Positions 45,652-55,800 of a DNA stretch of 64,000 nucleotides are shown one piece after another. Within the stretch, counting starts at the first letter, position 1. Every line of letters starts with the position of its first letter. The translations under genes were made by a program, and so were the position numbers. The notes beneath the pieces are model-generated. The model saw only the letters and a list, made by a program, of their open reading frames with translations, was not told where the DNA came from and did not search any database. Source of the DNA: Pasteurellaceae bacterium. GTDB lineage: Bacteria; Pseudomonadota; Gammaproteobacteria; Enterobacterales; Pasteurellaceae. The DNA is taken from the NCBI GenBank assembly GCA_030528525.1, contig JAUMYT010000009.1, positions 1-64,000 of the forward strand. The letters are read 5' to 3'.

Positions 45652-48186
45652 TTATCTCGCTAGGACTTCGCGCTTGCCGCGACCATCTGGTGCAGAGACA
45701 ATACCTTGCTCTTCCAGTTGGTCGATAATTCGTGCAGCACGGTTAAAACCAAGGGAAAAACGGCGTTGAATGCCACTGATCGATGTTACATTGCTCTCAA
45801 TGATATATTGGGAAATTTCATCAAATAGCGGGTCAAGATCTGTGCCCTGCCCTTTTTCATTACTGTCTACTTCATCTGCTGCAGATTCGACAATACTGTC
45901 AATGTAGCTTGGTTTACCTCGTGCTCGCCAGTTATCTGCAACCCGTTGCACATCATCATCGGTCATAAAGGCACCGTGCACACGGATAATTTCTGGGCTG
46001 CCTGCTCCTGAATAGAGCATATCGCCCCGTCCCAGCAGCGTTTCTGCTCCGCCTTTATCCAAGATGGTACGAGAGTCGATTTGACTTGCCACAGTAAAGG
46101 CAATGCGGCTTGGAATATTGGCTTTGATGACACCAGTAATCACATCAGTAGACGGACGTTGTGTAGCTAAAATCAAGTGAATACCAACTGCGCGGGCTTT
46201 CTGAGCAATTCGCATAATATGATCTTCTACCTGTTTTCCCGCTGACATCATTAAATCGGCAAATTCATCCACAATCAGCACAATATAGGTCATTTTTTCC
46301 AGTGGTGGTGGCAAGGCGTCCATGGTATCACCAGGTCGCCAGAGAGGGTTTGGAATCGGTAAGCCCATTTCTGCTGCTTGGCGAATTTTATCGTTATAGC
46401 CCTCAATGTTGCGGACACTCAAACTGCTAACTAATAGATAACGACGTTCCATCTCTTCCACCGCCCAACGCAAAGCGTTCTCGGCTTTTTTCATATCGGT
46501 CACCACTGGCGTGAGTAGATGCGGAATGTCATTATAAATCGACAGTTCGACCACTTTAGGATCAATCATAATAAACCGCACTTGCTCAGGGGTCATTTTA
46601 AACAGCAGGCTTAATATCATCGTATTTACACCGACCGATTTTCCGCCCCCCGTTTGCCCCGCCACGAGCAAATGTGGCATCTTCGCCATATCCACCACCA
46701 CGGGTTCCCCACTAATACTTTTGCCTAACGCCATGGGCAAAATCGCTTTACTGTTGCGGAAAGCCTCACTCTCTAGCACCTCTCTCAACCATACGGTTTC
46801 ACGCTGACGATTTGGCGTTTCAATCCCCATGAACGGCTTTCCGGGCACAACATCTGTAATACGAATTGCTTTAAAAATCAAAGCTCGGGCTAAATCACTG
46901 TCTAAACTCGAAATCTTGCTTGCTTTTACTCCCGCCGCTGGCTGAATTTCATAACGTGTAACAACGGGTCCTTCTAACACCGCTTCTACTGTCGCTTTCA
47001 CGCCAAAGTTTGCCAGTTCTTGTTCAATTCTCGCTGACGTTTCTCTAATTTCTTGGTCACTGATTTTCTGCCCTTGCGGTGGCATTTGTGTGAGTAGATC
47101 AAGCGTTGGCAATGGTGTTGTTGGTTTTTCGAGCACTTTCTGTTTTTGTAGCAAAGGGTGAATTAAACTCTCGCCATAACTGGCTGGATAACCTACTGAA
47201 GGTGTCGATGTGCTCTTTTGTGCTTCTGCCACTAACTGTTGCCTTTCTCCTACAAACTGAGGAGATTCATCTGCTTCAGGTAAGATGACCTTTGCATTTT
47301 CGCCTTTTTTCTCCCCCCCTTGTATCATATCAGGCTGCTCATCTACCAAAGGATTCAGCGTTACCTTAGGCAACATTACATCCCCCCCCTCGCTAGACGT
47401 TTCTAGCGTGATAGATGTATTTTCTATGTTCGTATTCGGCAAGGTTGTTGAGAATGCCGTCGTATTTAATCGCGTAATTTTAGGGCGAGGGAAATGGCTT
47501 ACATCCGTCAATTCTACTGTCATATTATTCTCTTCTTCTCGTCCATCAGACTGTGGCAAGCTATTTACTTCTATTTCTGACACATTTTCTAGTGTCATCT
47601 GTGCAACCGACTGCGTGGCCGTACGCTCTGGATGTGCCGTAGTCCAGTGGTATAGCCCACTGATTAACTGAATTACTGTTTGCCCTGAGCAAAAATAAAA
47701 GCCAATCACGGTGAGCAACATGGCAAACAGCAATACACCAATTTGCCCAAAACGCTCAGATACCTCTTGATTAAATATCTCCCCTACAAATCCTCCCGAT
47801 AAATAACTGTCTGAATTTGAAAAAAACACCGTTGCCAATGCCGAGATACCTAACAGCCAGGCTGTAAAACTGACACACCATAATAATGCTGTTCGAATGC
47901 CAATCTGCTCTGCTCTGCCCGTTAGCAATAAATAAAAAGAGGACAAAATGAGGGAACAAGGCACAAACACAGCACCATATCCCCACATCGCCATCAATAG
48001 GTCAATCAACCAAGCCCCAAATGAGCCACTTTTGTTCATCACTTGCTCACTCATGCTGCTTGCGACCGACCAACTATTATCTAACGGGCTATAACTGACC
48101 CATGCTAAGAGCAAATAAAGCCCAAATACACTTATCCCCCCCCACCCTAATCTTATTAGGCTATTCTTTCCGTGTAACTGTTTCAT
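45652..48186 (-). CDS. ftsK: DNA translocase FtsK
   Basis: An 844-aa division-site DNA pump that clears chromosome termini and activates XerCD. Four to five N-terminal membrane helices (residues about 10-185) are followed by a low-complexity linker (about 190-370) shorter than that of E. coli FtsK. The RecA-like motor has Walker A AGQTGGGKS near 510 and Walker B YIVLIVDEFADLM near 640. The C-terminal winged gamma domain (SISGIQRRFSLGFNRAARII) recognises KOPS. The ATG at 48186 overlaps the lrp stop. Two runs of eight G on the coding strand (48136-48143, 47382-47389) are potential slippage sites. Confidence 0.95.
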   Translation of the reverse strand: MKQLHGKNSLIRLGWGGISVFGLYLLLAWVSYSPLDNSWSVASSMSEQVMNKSGSFGAWLIDLLMAMWGYGAVFVPCSLILSSFYLLLTGRAEQIGIRTALLWCVSFTAWLLGISALATVFFSNSDSYLSGGFVGEIFNQEVSERFGQIGVLLFAMLLTVIGFYFCSGQTVIQLISGLYHWTTAHPERTATQSVAQMTLENVSEIEVNSLPQSDGREEENNMTVELTDVSHFPRPKITRLNTTAFSTTLPNTNIENTSITLETSSEGGDVMLPKVTLNPLVDEQPDMIQGGEKKGENAKVILPEADESPQFVGERQQLVAEAQKSTSTPSVGYPASYGESLIHPLLQKQKVLEKPTTPLPTLDLLTQMPPQGQKISDQEIRETSARIEQELANFGVKATVEAVLEGPVVTRYEIQPAAGVKASKISSLDSDLARALIFKAIRITDVVPGKPFMGIETPNRQRETVWLREVLESEAFRNSKAILPMALGKSISGEPVVVDMAKMPHLLVAGQTGGGKSVGVNTMILSLLFKMTPEQVRFIMIDPKVVELSIYNDIPHLLTPVVTDMKKAENALRWAVEEMERRYLLVSSLSVRNIEGYNDKIRQAAEMGLPIPNPLWRPGDTMDALPPPLEKMTYIVLIVDEFADLMMSAGKQVEDHIMRIAQKARAVGIHLILATQRPSTDVITGVIKANIPSRIAFTVASQIDSRTILDKGGAETLLGRGDMLYSGAGSPEIIRVHGAFMTDDDVQRVADNWRARGKPSYIDSIVESAADEVDSNEKGQGTDLDPLFDEISQYIIESNVTSISGIQRRFSLGFNRAARIIDQLEEQGIVSAPDGRGKREVLAR
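47291..47323 (-). repeat. Uptake-sequence-like element inside ftsK
   Basis: On the minus strand: ACAAGGGGGGGAGAAAAAAGG then AAAATGCAAA, in the variable linker near residue 293. Confidence 0.65.
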
Positions 48187-48680
48187 CACACTGAGCCCTT
48201 ATTTAACTGCAAATAGTTAGTTTGTTTGACCTCTTCCATCACTACATACGTTCGGGTGTCATTCACACCGGGTAAACGCAACAAGGTCGTGCCAAGCAAT
48301 TTACGGTAAGCCGCCATATCTGCTACACGAGTCTTTAACAGATAGTCAAAATCACCTGAAACCAAATGACATTCTTGAATCTCATCTAGCTGTTGGACTG
48401 CCTGATTAAATGCCTCAAAAACATCTGGCTTTCCTCGCACCAGGGTAATTTCTACAATCACCAATAAGGGAGCTTCCAATAGTTCTGGGTTCAACAATGC
48501 ACGATAGCCCATAATCACATTTTGCTTCTCAAGACGTTTCACCCGTTCTAAACAAGGGGTTGGTGATAATCCCACTCGCTTAGATAGCTCAATATTTGAC
48601 ATCTTCCCATTACGTTGCAATTCATTCAAAATGCGGTAATCAATCGTATCAAGTGCCTTATTAAGTTTTTTATATTCCAT
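48186..48680 (-). CDS. lrp: Leucine-responsive regulatory protein
   Basis: A 164-aa AsnC/Lrp-family regulator. The N-terminal helix-turn-helix (ALDTIDYRILNELQRNGKMS, NIELSKRVGLSPTPCLERVK) is followed by the ligand-binding RAM domain (ECHLVSGDFDYLLKTRVADM). Length and sequence match E. coli Lrp. It is co-transcribed with ftsK, an arrangement also found in enterobacteria. Confidence 0.95.
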   Translation of the reverse strand: MEYKKLNKALDTIDYRILNELQRNGKMSNIELSKRVGLSPTPCLERVKRLEKQNVIMGYRALLNPELLEAPLLVIVEITLVRGKPDVFEAFNQAVQQLDEIQECHLVSGDFDYLLKTRVADMAAYRKLLGTTLLRLPGVNDTRTYVVMEEVKQTNYLQLNKGSV

Positions 48681-48806
48681 ATCAATACCTTTTTCAGTCG
48701 TTTATTCTAAAGACATTTCAATTTTCTATTCTAGTCAGTGGGTGCTATTTGTCTAAATGCCGAGCGAACATTCACATCAATGCCATATTCTACCTTTGCC
48801 TTCTAA

Positions 48807-50495
48807 CTATGCTACAGCAACATCTCGCATTGAACCCAACCGCCCTGCATCCATCCGATAAACACAATCAAACTGTTCCAAGCCGTGCAGGCGGTGGGTG
48901 ATCATCAACAGGGTTTTGTGTTGGCAATGCTCAAAAATAATCGGCAGGATCTGTTGCTCGGTTTCCCGATCTAAGCCTTCGGTCGGTTCATCGAGTAGCA
49001 CGATTTCCGCTGGGCTAAGGAGCAAGCGAGCCAAACCTAAACGGCGTTGTTCGCCGCCTGACAGCGGGCGACCGCCTTCGCCAAGCCATAGCTCTAAGCC
49101 CTCTTGTTCAGTCAAATAACTCAAGCCCACTTTGGCAAGCACTTGATGTAGCTGTTCGTCACTGGCTTGCGGATTGCCGATGCGTAAATTCTGTTGCAGG
49201 CTGGCACTGAAAATATGCACCCGTTGGGTGAGCGTCACGATCTGTTTGCGTAAGGTTTGTTCCGCATAATCCGAAATTTTGCAGAAATTTAGCCAGATCT
49301 CCCCCCTTGTTGGGTCGTAATTTCGCACCAGCAGTTGGAACAGAGTCGATTTGCCGCTGCCCGTCTTGCCTAAGATAGCAACTTTTTGCCCTGCGAGAAT
49401 CGTCAGGTTCACGTTATTCAACGCCAATTCTTCTCGGTCAGGATAAGCAAAACTCAGGTTCTCAAAACGCACAAGCGGTTGGTTTTGTTCAACATTTTGC
49501 CATTCTGCCGAGCCGTTAAATTGCACCAGAGGTTGCTGTTCGGTGATGTCGCTCAACCGTTCGGCAGCGGCAATCACTTGCCCCAAATGCAAAAACGCCA
49601 TTCCGATTGGACTGAGAATTTCCAGCGAAGCCAACACACAGAACACCACCAAGGCAATCAAGGCTTCTGGATTTTCAGCACTTGGCACGTTGATAGCGGT
49701 GGCGGAAAGGTAGAGCACGACCGTCACCAAAATGCCGTTAAAAGCAATCAGTAACGCATTTGACAAGCCTGCCAACTGGCTTTCGTGGCTTTGGGCGTTG
49801 AGCCATTGGCGTTCGGTCTGCTGTAATTTTTCGGTTGCGGTTTGTTGCACGCCGAACAGCAAAAATTCGCCGTTGAGCTGAATCCATTCGATAAATTGGC
49901 TACGGTAAGTGGCTCGTGAATGCACGGCGGTTTTGCCTAATTTTCGTCCAAGACGATAAAAAATCAGCGGAAAAATCAGCAATAATGCGGTCAGCGAGCC
50001 ACAGATTATCAACGCCAACAACGGCGAGACGAAGGACAAGCCAATCGCCATAAATAGGATCATCATCACCGCACTCACAAAGGGCGAAATCAGGTTCAAA
50101 TAGAGAGTGTCGAGCGTGTCCACATCGGCGACCAAGCGGTTGAGCAATTCGCTGTGACGATAACGGCTCAACCCTGCGGGGCTAAGGGGAATCAGCTTGC
50201 GAAACACCGCCACCCGTAAATTTGCCAGCACCCGAAACGTGCCGTCGTGGGTCACCAGCCGTTCAAAATAGCGAGAAACCGTGCGACCAATCGCCAAACC
50301 ACGCACGCCCGATGAGGGGTAGAAAAAGTTAAACAGCAGACTCGAGCCAACCAACGCCGATGCCGCCAAAAACCAGCCCGACAAGCTCAATAAGCCGATA
50401 CTCGCCCCAAGGCTGGTAATCGCCAACACAATGCCGAGCACCAGTTGCCACAAGTGATTGCGGTAGAGCGAAAGAAAAGGAAAAAGAGAACGCAT
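48807..50495 (-). CDS. cydC: Heterodimeric ABC transporter subunit CydC
   Basis: A 562-aa half-transporter that with CydD moves reductant (cysteine/glutathione, probably with haem) across the inner membrane for cytochrome bd assembly. Six membrane helices occupy residues about 10-300. The ATPase domain has Walker A LGKTGSGKST near 373, signature LSGGEQRR near 476 and Walker B EIVLLDEPTEGLD. An uptake-sequence-like element sits near residue 400, encoding EIWLNFCKISDYAEQ. It follows cydD after a palindrome-rich 231-nt gap. Confidence 0.93.
   Translation of the reverse strand: MRSLFPFLSLYRNHLWQLVLGIVLAITSLGASIGLLSLSGWFLAASALVGSSLLFNFFYPSSGVRGLAIGRTVSRYFERLVTHDGTFRVLANLRVAVFRKLIPLSPAGLSRYRHSELLNRLVADVDTLDTLYLNLISPFVSAVMMILFMAIGLSFVSPLLALIICGSLTALLLIFPLIFYRLGRKLGKTAVHSRATYRSQFIEWIQLNGEFLLFGVQQTATEKLQQTERQWLNAQSHESQLAGLSNALLIAFNGILVTVVLYLSATAINVPSAENPEALIALVVFCVLASLEILSPIGMAFLHLGQVIAAAERLSDITEQQPLVQFNGSAEWQNVEQNQPLVRFENLSFAYPDREELALNNVNLTILAGQKVAILGKTGSGKSTLFQLLVRNYDPTRGEIWLNFCKISDYAEQTLRKQIVTLTQRVHIFSASLQQNLRIGNPQASDEQLHQVLAKVGLSYLTEQEGLELWLGEGGRPLSGGEQRRLGLARLLLSPAEIVLLDEPTEGLDRETEQQILPIIFEHCQHKTLLMITHRLHGLEQFDCVYRMDAGRLGSMRDVAVA
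49276..49310 (-). repeat. Uptake-sequence-like element inside cydC
   Basis: On the minus strand: ACAAGGGGGGAGATCTGG then TTTCTGCAAAAT. Confidence 0.65.
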
Positions 50496-50538
50496 TGTTT
50501 TTGTTTAGTCCTAAGTATATTTTACAAATGTCTGTTTT

Positions 50539-50691
50539 AGCCCTCTCCCTCCGAAAATCCTACGGATTTTCTCCTCCCTCTCCCGTAAACGGGAGAGGGT
50601 AATGTACATATTCTCCGATAATTCACTCTCTCCCGTTTACGGGAGAGAGACAGATTAAAATGCGTTCAGCATTTTAATCAGAGAGAGGGCT
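50539..50691. repeat. Nested palindromic block between cydD and cydC
   Basis: The block is framed by AGCCCTCTC and GAGAGAGGGCT. Inside are four perfect hairpins: GAAAATCC-tac-GGATTTTC (50553), CCCTCTCCCGT-aa-ACGGGAGAGGG (50576), CTCTCTCCCGT-tt-ACGGGAGAGAG (50626) and ATTAAAATGC-gttca-GCATTTTAAT (50654). It is probably a dispersed palindromic element. An intact old-style uptake core ACAAGCGGT with tail ATTGCAAG follows at 50693. Confidence 0.75.
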
Positions 50692-50726
50692 GACAAGCGG
50701 TAAATTTCCACTCATTTATTGCAAGT

Positions 50727-52463
50727 TCAGTTCAACAACTCCGCAAAAAATCCCTGTTGGGCAAGGTCGTCAAATTTGCCTTGTTGGACGATTTGCCCTT
50801 GCTTCATCACCCAAATTTCATCGCACTGTTTTAGATCTTCAATGCGGTGGGTGATCATCAGCGTAGTTTGTTCACGGTTTAAATTGTGCAAGGCTTGTAA
50901 TACCTGCTGTTCTGATTGCAAATCCAAACTTGCTGTGGGTTCGTCCAACAATAAAAGCTGATACGGACGGAGCAAGGCACGTGCAATGGCGATCCGTTGG
51001 GCTTGTCCGCCTGAAATGCCGAGATTGGCATCGTGGATTTCGCTGTCTAGCCCTAAGCGATGGACAAATTCATCGGCTTTGGAATCTCGCAAGGCTTGCT
51101 CAATCGCCGTTTCAGTTGCCGTTGGGTTGCCAAGCAGAATATTCTCTCGCAACGTGCCTTTCATCAACTGGGGATTCTGCCCCACCCACGCTAGCACCGC
51201 TCGCCATTCGTCCATTTTCAGCTCTCGCAATTCCACGCCGTTGATTTGCACCGAACCTTGATACGGCAAGAAGCCGAGCAACATATTCATTAAGGATGTT
51301 TTGCCTGCTCCACTCTGCCCGACCAAAGCAATATGCTGTTGAGCTTGCAAGCGGAAATTGAGTGGCTCGGTCAAGGCATTGCCCTGTGGTGAGAGAATCA
51401 CGCACGCTTTGGCTTCAATCACAAGCGGTTGGTTTGGTAACGATTTTTGCCCTTGGGCTTGGGTCAGCACTGTTTGATTGAGAAAGTCTTCAATGCTTTC
51501 TGCCGCCCCAATCGCTGCCGCTTTATCGTGGTAAAACACGCCCAACTCTCGCAACGGCTGGTAAAATTCGGGAGCCAACATCAAGCAGAAAAAGCCGATA
51601 AACAGCGATACGGGCAAGCCGTAAGCCCCAAACGCTAACTCGCCCAAATAGCTAAAGCCGAAATAGACCGCCATTACTGCAATCGAAATCGCTGTGAAAA
51701 ATTCCAACACGGCAGACGACAAAAACGCCATTTTCAGCACGTCCATTGTGCTGGTGCGGAAATCTTCGGTACGCTGATAAATCTGCTCCGTTTGGGCGTC
51801 TGCTTGCCCGAACAGGCGAATGGTTTCTAAACCTTTCAAACTGTCTAAAAATTGCCCACTTAAACGAGCCAATACGCCGATATTCCGTTGGTTCGCTTCT
51901 GATGCCTTAAAGCCGACCAAAATCATAAAAATCGGTAATAATGGCAAGGTCAGAAACAGAATCAGCCCTGCAGCCCAGTTGAGCGGAAACACAAAAGCCA
52001 GAATCACAAGGGGGGTGATCACCGATAAAAACTGCTGGGGCAAATAGCGAGCGTAAAAATTATGGATATTTTCCACCTGCTCTAACATTACCGTTGCCCA
52101 ACTGCCTGCAGGGCGTTGAGCAATGCTCATTGGCCCAACAGTCGAGAGTTTGTCGATAATCTGTTGGCGTAAATGCAATCGCAACTGTTTTCCGGCTTGA
52201 AAACCGACTCGCTCACGCAACCATAAAATCATCGCCCGTCCAAAAAAACAGCCGAGCAAAGCGAAAAGTTGGGCGAGAAATTGGCTCGGCGATTGGTGCT
52301 GCACAATCATTTTGTGCAACATCGTTGCCAGTAAGCCCATTTGAGCGACAATCAACAACGCCCCCACCGAGCCAAGTAGCACATTCAGATAGAGCCATTT
52401 TTTGACGATTTTTTGCTGTTGGCGAAGCCATTTTTGTAACTGCTTTTGCCGTTGTTTATCCAT
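50727..52463 (-). CDS. cydD: Heterodimeric ABC transporter subunit CydD
   Basis: A 578-aa partner of CydC. Six membrane helices lie at residues about 20-310. The ATPase domain has Walker A VGQSGAGKTS near 383, signature LGISGGQAQRIAIARAL near 490 and Walker B LLLLDEPTASLD, then the switch His in LMITHR. Length fits the family. It is first in the cydD-cydC pair. A degenerate uptake core (ACAAGGGGGGTGATC) occurs near 52000 in the coding region. Confidence 0.93.
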   Translation of the reverse strand: MDKQRQKQLQKWLRQQQKIVKKWLYLNVLLGSVGALLIVAQMGLLATMLHKMIVQHQSPSQFLAQLFALLGCFFGRAMILWLRERVGFQAGKQLRLHLRQQIIDKLSTVGPMSIAQRPAGSWATVMLEQVENIHNFYARYLPQQFLSVITPLVILAFVFPLNWAAGLILFLTLPLLPIFMILVGFKASEANQRNIGVLARLSGQFLDSLKGLETIRLFGQADAQTEQIYQRTEDFRTSTMDVLKMAFLSSAVLEFFTAISIAVMAVYFGFSYLGELAFGAYGLPVSLFIGFFCLMLAPEFYQPLRELGVFYHDKAAAIGAAESIEDFLNQTVLTQAQGQKSLPNQPLVIEAKACVILSPQGNALTEPLNFRLQAQQHIALVGQSGAGKTSLMNMLLGFLPYQGSVQINGVELRELKMDEWRAVLAWVGQNPQLMKGTLRENILLGNPTATETAIEQALRDSKADEFVHRLGLDSEIHDANLGISGGQAQRIAIARALLRPYQLLLLDEPTASLDLQSEQQVLQALHNLNREQTTLMITHRIEDLKQCDEIWVMKQGQIVQQGKFDDLAQQGFFAELLN

Positions 52464-52505
52464 ACTTATTCATATCCATTTACTGTGTTTTGACACATTC
52501 AATAT

Positions 52506-52862
52506 GTAGGATGGGCTTTCAGCCCATCAAAAATAAACTGCTAACGTGATGGGCTAAAGCCCATCCTACCTTCTTTCTTTAAACTGTGAAGGCAGCATTT
52601 CACATTTGCAACGAGGGGGTTTTTTACCTACATTTTGCACATTGCCTGTAGAGTCGAAATATTTTTCGCCCCTTGGTTTCAGTTAAATTTTTTGTGGGGC
52701 AAATAATGATTTGCCCCTACACTCAATGTGTAGGATGGGCTTCAGCCCATCAAAATAAAATACTAACGTGATGGGCTAAAGCCCATCCTACCTTCTTTCT
52801 TCAAGCTGTAAGGGCAGCATTTCACATTTGCAACGGGGGGCACCTACATTTTGCAAATTTCC
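52506..52862. repeat. Two copies of a REPIN-like unit in the tamB-cydD gap
   Basis: Copy A starts at 52506 and copy B at 52730. Each has GTAGGATGGGC(T)TTCAGCCCATC, a spacer ending AACGT, then GATGGGCTAAAGCCCATCCTAC-type inverted half, ending at 52569 and 52791. A shared tail follows: CCTTCTTTCTT, GGCAGCATTTCACATTTGCA, ACCTACATTTTGCA. Between them at about 52693-52720 is another palindrome, GGGGCAAAT-AATG-ATTTGCCCC with CTAC. The 399-nt gap otherwise holds no gene. Confidence 0.85.
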
Positions 52863-55800
52863 TTAATCAAACTCAAACCGATAAAGGAGATCGATCGCTT
52901 GATTTACGCTCGAGATCCATTGCAAATACAGACTTGGAGCAAGGCGATAACGTAAAGTGAGCTCTGTGAGTGGGGCAAAAATTCCAACACCGTATTTCAC
53001 TTTAAATCGAGGGGTTAAGCTACCACTGACCACCACTTTGGTGTTATCACCAATCCCTGCTGTCGTCACATTGAGATCTGAAATCCCAAAAGCACTGCCA
53101 ACTCCACCGACAATTTTACTGCTTTTCGATAAACTCAAACCAATCAACGCTGCCGCAATCGAATTACTTGAACTGCCATCACCCCCTGATTCTAAACTTC
53201 GCCCTGTGAGAATGTAAGACAACGCCTGATCCTGTGCCATTGATGGATTTGAGAAGATCTTCACATCAGGCGAGTCGGCAATGCCTGTTACCTTCACGCC
53301 TGCGACCACACTCGGATCTTCCATTGCTTCTGGGTTGCGAATCGCTTCAATATCCAAAGTCGGTTGCGAAGGCAAACCTGTGAAAGAAATCAGTCCTTTG
53401 CGGATCACTAAATCCTGCCCGAAAGAGGCAAAAGTGCCTCGTTGCAAATTCACTTGTCCGTATAAGCCTAACCCTCTCTGCCCTTGACGCACTTTTAATG
53501 TCCCGAACAAGGCGGTTTTTAAGCCGTAAGCATCTAATTTGACATCGCTCTCAATCCGTTTACCGATATTGACTGAAATATCGCCGATAATTGCCATTCC
53601 CTGCCCTTGTTGTGGTAAATTTTTTGGAACGGGAAGTTTGTCGGTGAATTTATTTTTAATCGATCCTTCCATAATCACTTCATCACCGCTGACACTCACC
53701 GCACTTTCTGGCAACTCTTCGACTTCAATCCTTGCCCACGGAATATCAATATCTCCTGTTAAGCGGAGTTCTTTTGGAGTGACTTTCACTTCAATATCTG
53801 GGCTAACATCCACTTTCGCCATTCCTGGAATATCAATGCGGAAACGCTGTGCTTTCGCACTAATACGCGTATGCCACGCCTCCAATTTTTTCCAATCCGC
53901 ATCGCCTTCTAGCAAGAGATTGCTCTCTTTGGTCTGCACATTGCCCTTTAACGTGGAGTTTGTACCATTAAAATTCAGCCCTACATTGCCACCGACAATA
54001 TCCATTGGCATTGCCGTCGAACGGACTTTCAGCCCGTTCAAATTCAAGTTGCCAAAGAGCTGCGGAGCTGTCGCATTGCCCCCAAGGGTCAAACGGGCAT
54101 TGATTTCGCCATCCACTTTATCGCCACTATTTAGCAGTGGATTGATCAAATGTAAATTGAACTTTTCTAGATTAACATTACCCGATAGACCACGCTGCTG
54201 GGTGAGATCTTTCACCCACAATTCACTCTGTAAACGACCGTTATTCTCAATACGAATATCACTATTCAGATTGAGCGAGTTATCCGCCAAACGCAACTTC
54301 ACGTTAACTGGGTTAAGCGTGATAGGAAAATCACGATAGTCAATTTTTTGTGCTAATTTGATCCCATTTGAGCGGAGATCAAGGCTCACTTCAGGGGCTT
54401 TTTGACTAAACCACGCAGCATCCCCCTTAGCGGTAACGATACCTGAAAGTTGGCTGTTTTTATCTAAAAATGGTTGTGCAATGGTTAAATCTAACTTTTT
54501 GATTTCAAAGGGAACATTCCCTTCCAACCCAGCTTGGAAAGCCTGTGGAAAGCAAAGATGAAGCTTCGGATTTGTCCAACAATGGGCAGCGATGTTGGCG
54601 TTGACTTGCGAGTGATCGTAGTTCACCGCAATCGGCTTATCTGCTTTCCACTCGCCAACGGGAGATTGAATCATCACTTGACTTAACTGCCCCTGCCAAC
54701 GTTGCTGCAAGCGGTCAAATGTTCCCGAAATTTGCAAATTCGCCCCAACAGGTTCGCCTTTGGCTTGCACAATCAACAGGTGCTCTTGCTCACTGCCCGA
54801 TGCTTTCAGATTGGCATTATCGATCTGAATATCACCTTGTTTGAATTGGCGTAAACTCAACACCAAATCGCCTACAATCTGCTCGGCAGTGGTGATCTTG
54901 CCTTTGGCGGTTAAATGCTGCAATTGAACTTGATCGTAGCGAATATTATTGGCAACTAAATCAAGATCTAATTCAGGCTGTTGAATATTCCCCAGCAAAC
55001 GCACTTTACCCTTGGCACTGGCGTTTAATTTTGGCACTAAGCCCTGTAAATTGGGGGCATCAATATTCGCCCAAAAATCCGATTGTTCACCTAATCTGCC
55101 TTGCAAACCGATCGTATTCTCACCATAAATTAGGCTAGCTTGTGGCACATTGAGCAAGGTTTGGTGATCGGCACTTAATTCACCTTTGAGTTTCAGCTGC
55201 TTATCAAACAGCTTGCCATTCATATCCATTTCGGATACCGCAACACCCCATTCATCACCTTTTTCGCCACGCCCTGCATAGCCTTTGCTGTGCAAATCGC
55301 CCGACAGCACCGCCGCCCATTCAGGCAATAAAGATTTGGTATTGAGATTATTCAGTTTGACTTGAGCATCCCAGGCTACGCCATTTTGCCAATCGACTTT
55401 GCCAGCCAGCTCAGCCCGGCCTTGCAACGCGTTGATCGCCAATTTTTCCAGCTCAAATTGCGTCAGCTCGCCTGTGCCTTTCAATTTGACGGAACCCGCA
55501 GGCAAGCCCATTCCGCTCATTGCGACCTTGCCATCTAAAGCATAATTGAGCAAATCCCCAGTTAACTGAAGGTCTAACTCGGTGAGCTTCAACGGGTCTT
55601 GCCCTTTTTCTGGTACAAATGGATAGCGGATAGCCTCACTCTTGATGCTGAAATGAAGCGGCGTTTTTGGCTCGGCAAGCTGAACGGAGCCTTGAATCTG
55701 AGCGTTCACCGCCCCTGTTGTTTGAATATCTAAGGTGGTATTGCCAAACAACTCGCCTGCTAAGTTCGCATTGACTTGGCTGGCAGGCAATTTAAATTCA

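Noticed and set aside
53539..54339. 266-codon reading frame antisense to tamB
   Set aside because: Low-complexity Ser/Pro/Leu-rich shadow of tamB; no start signal.
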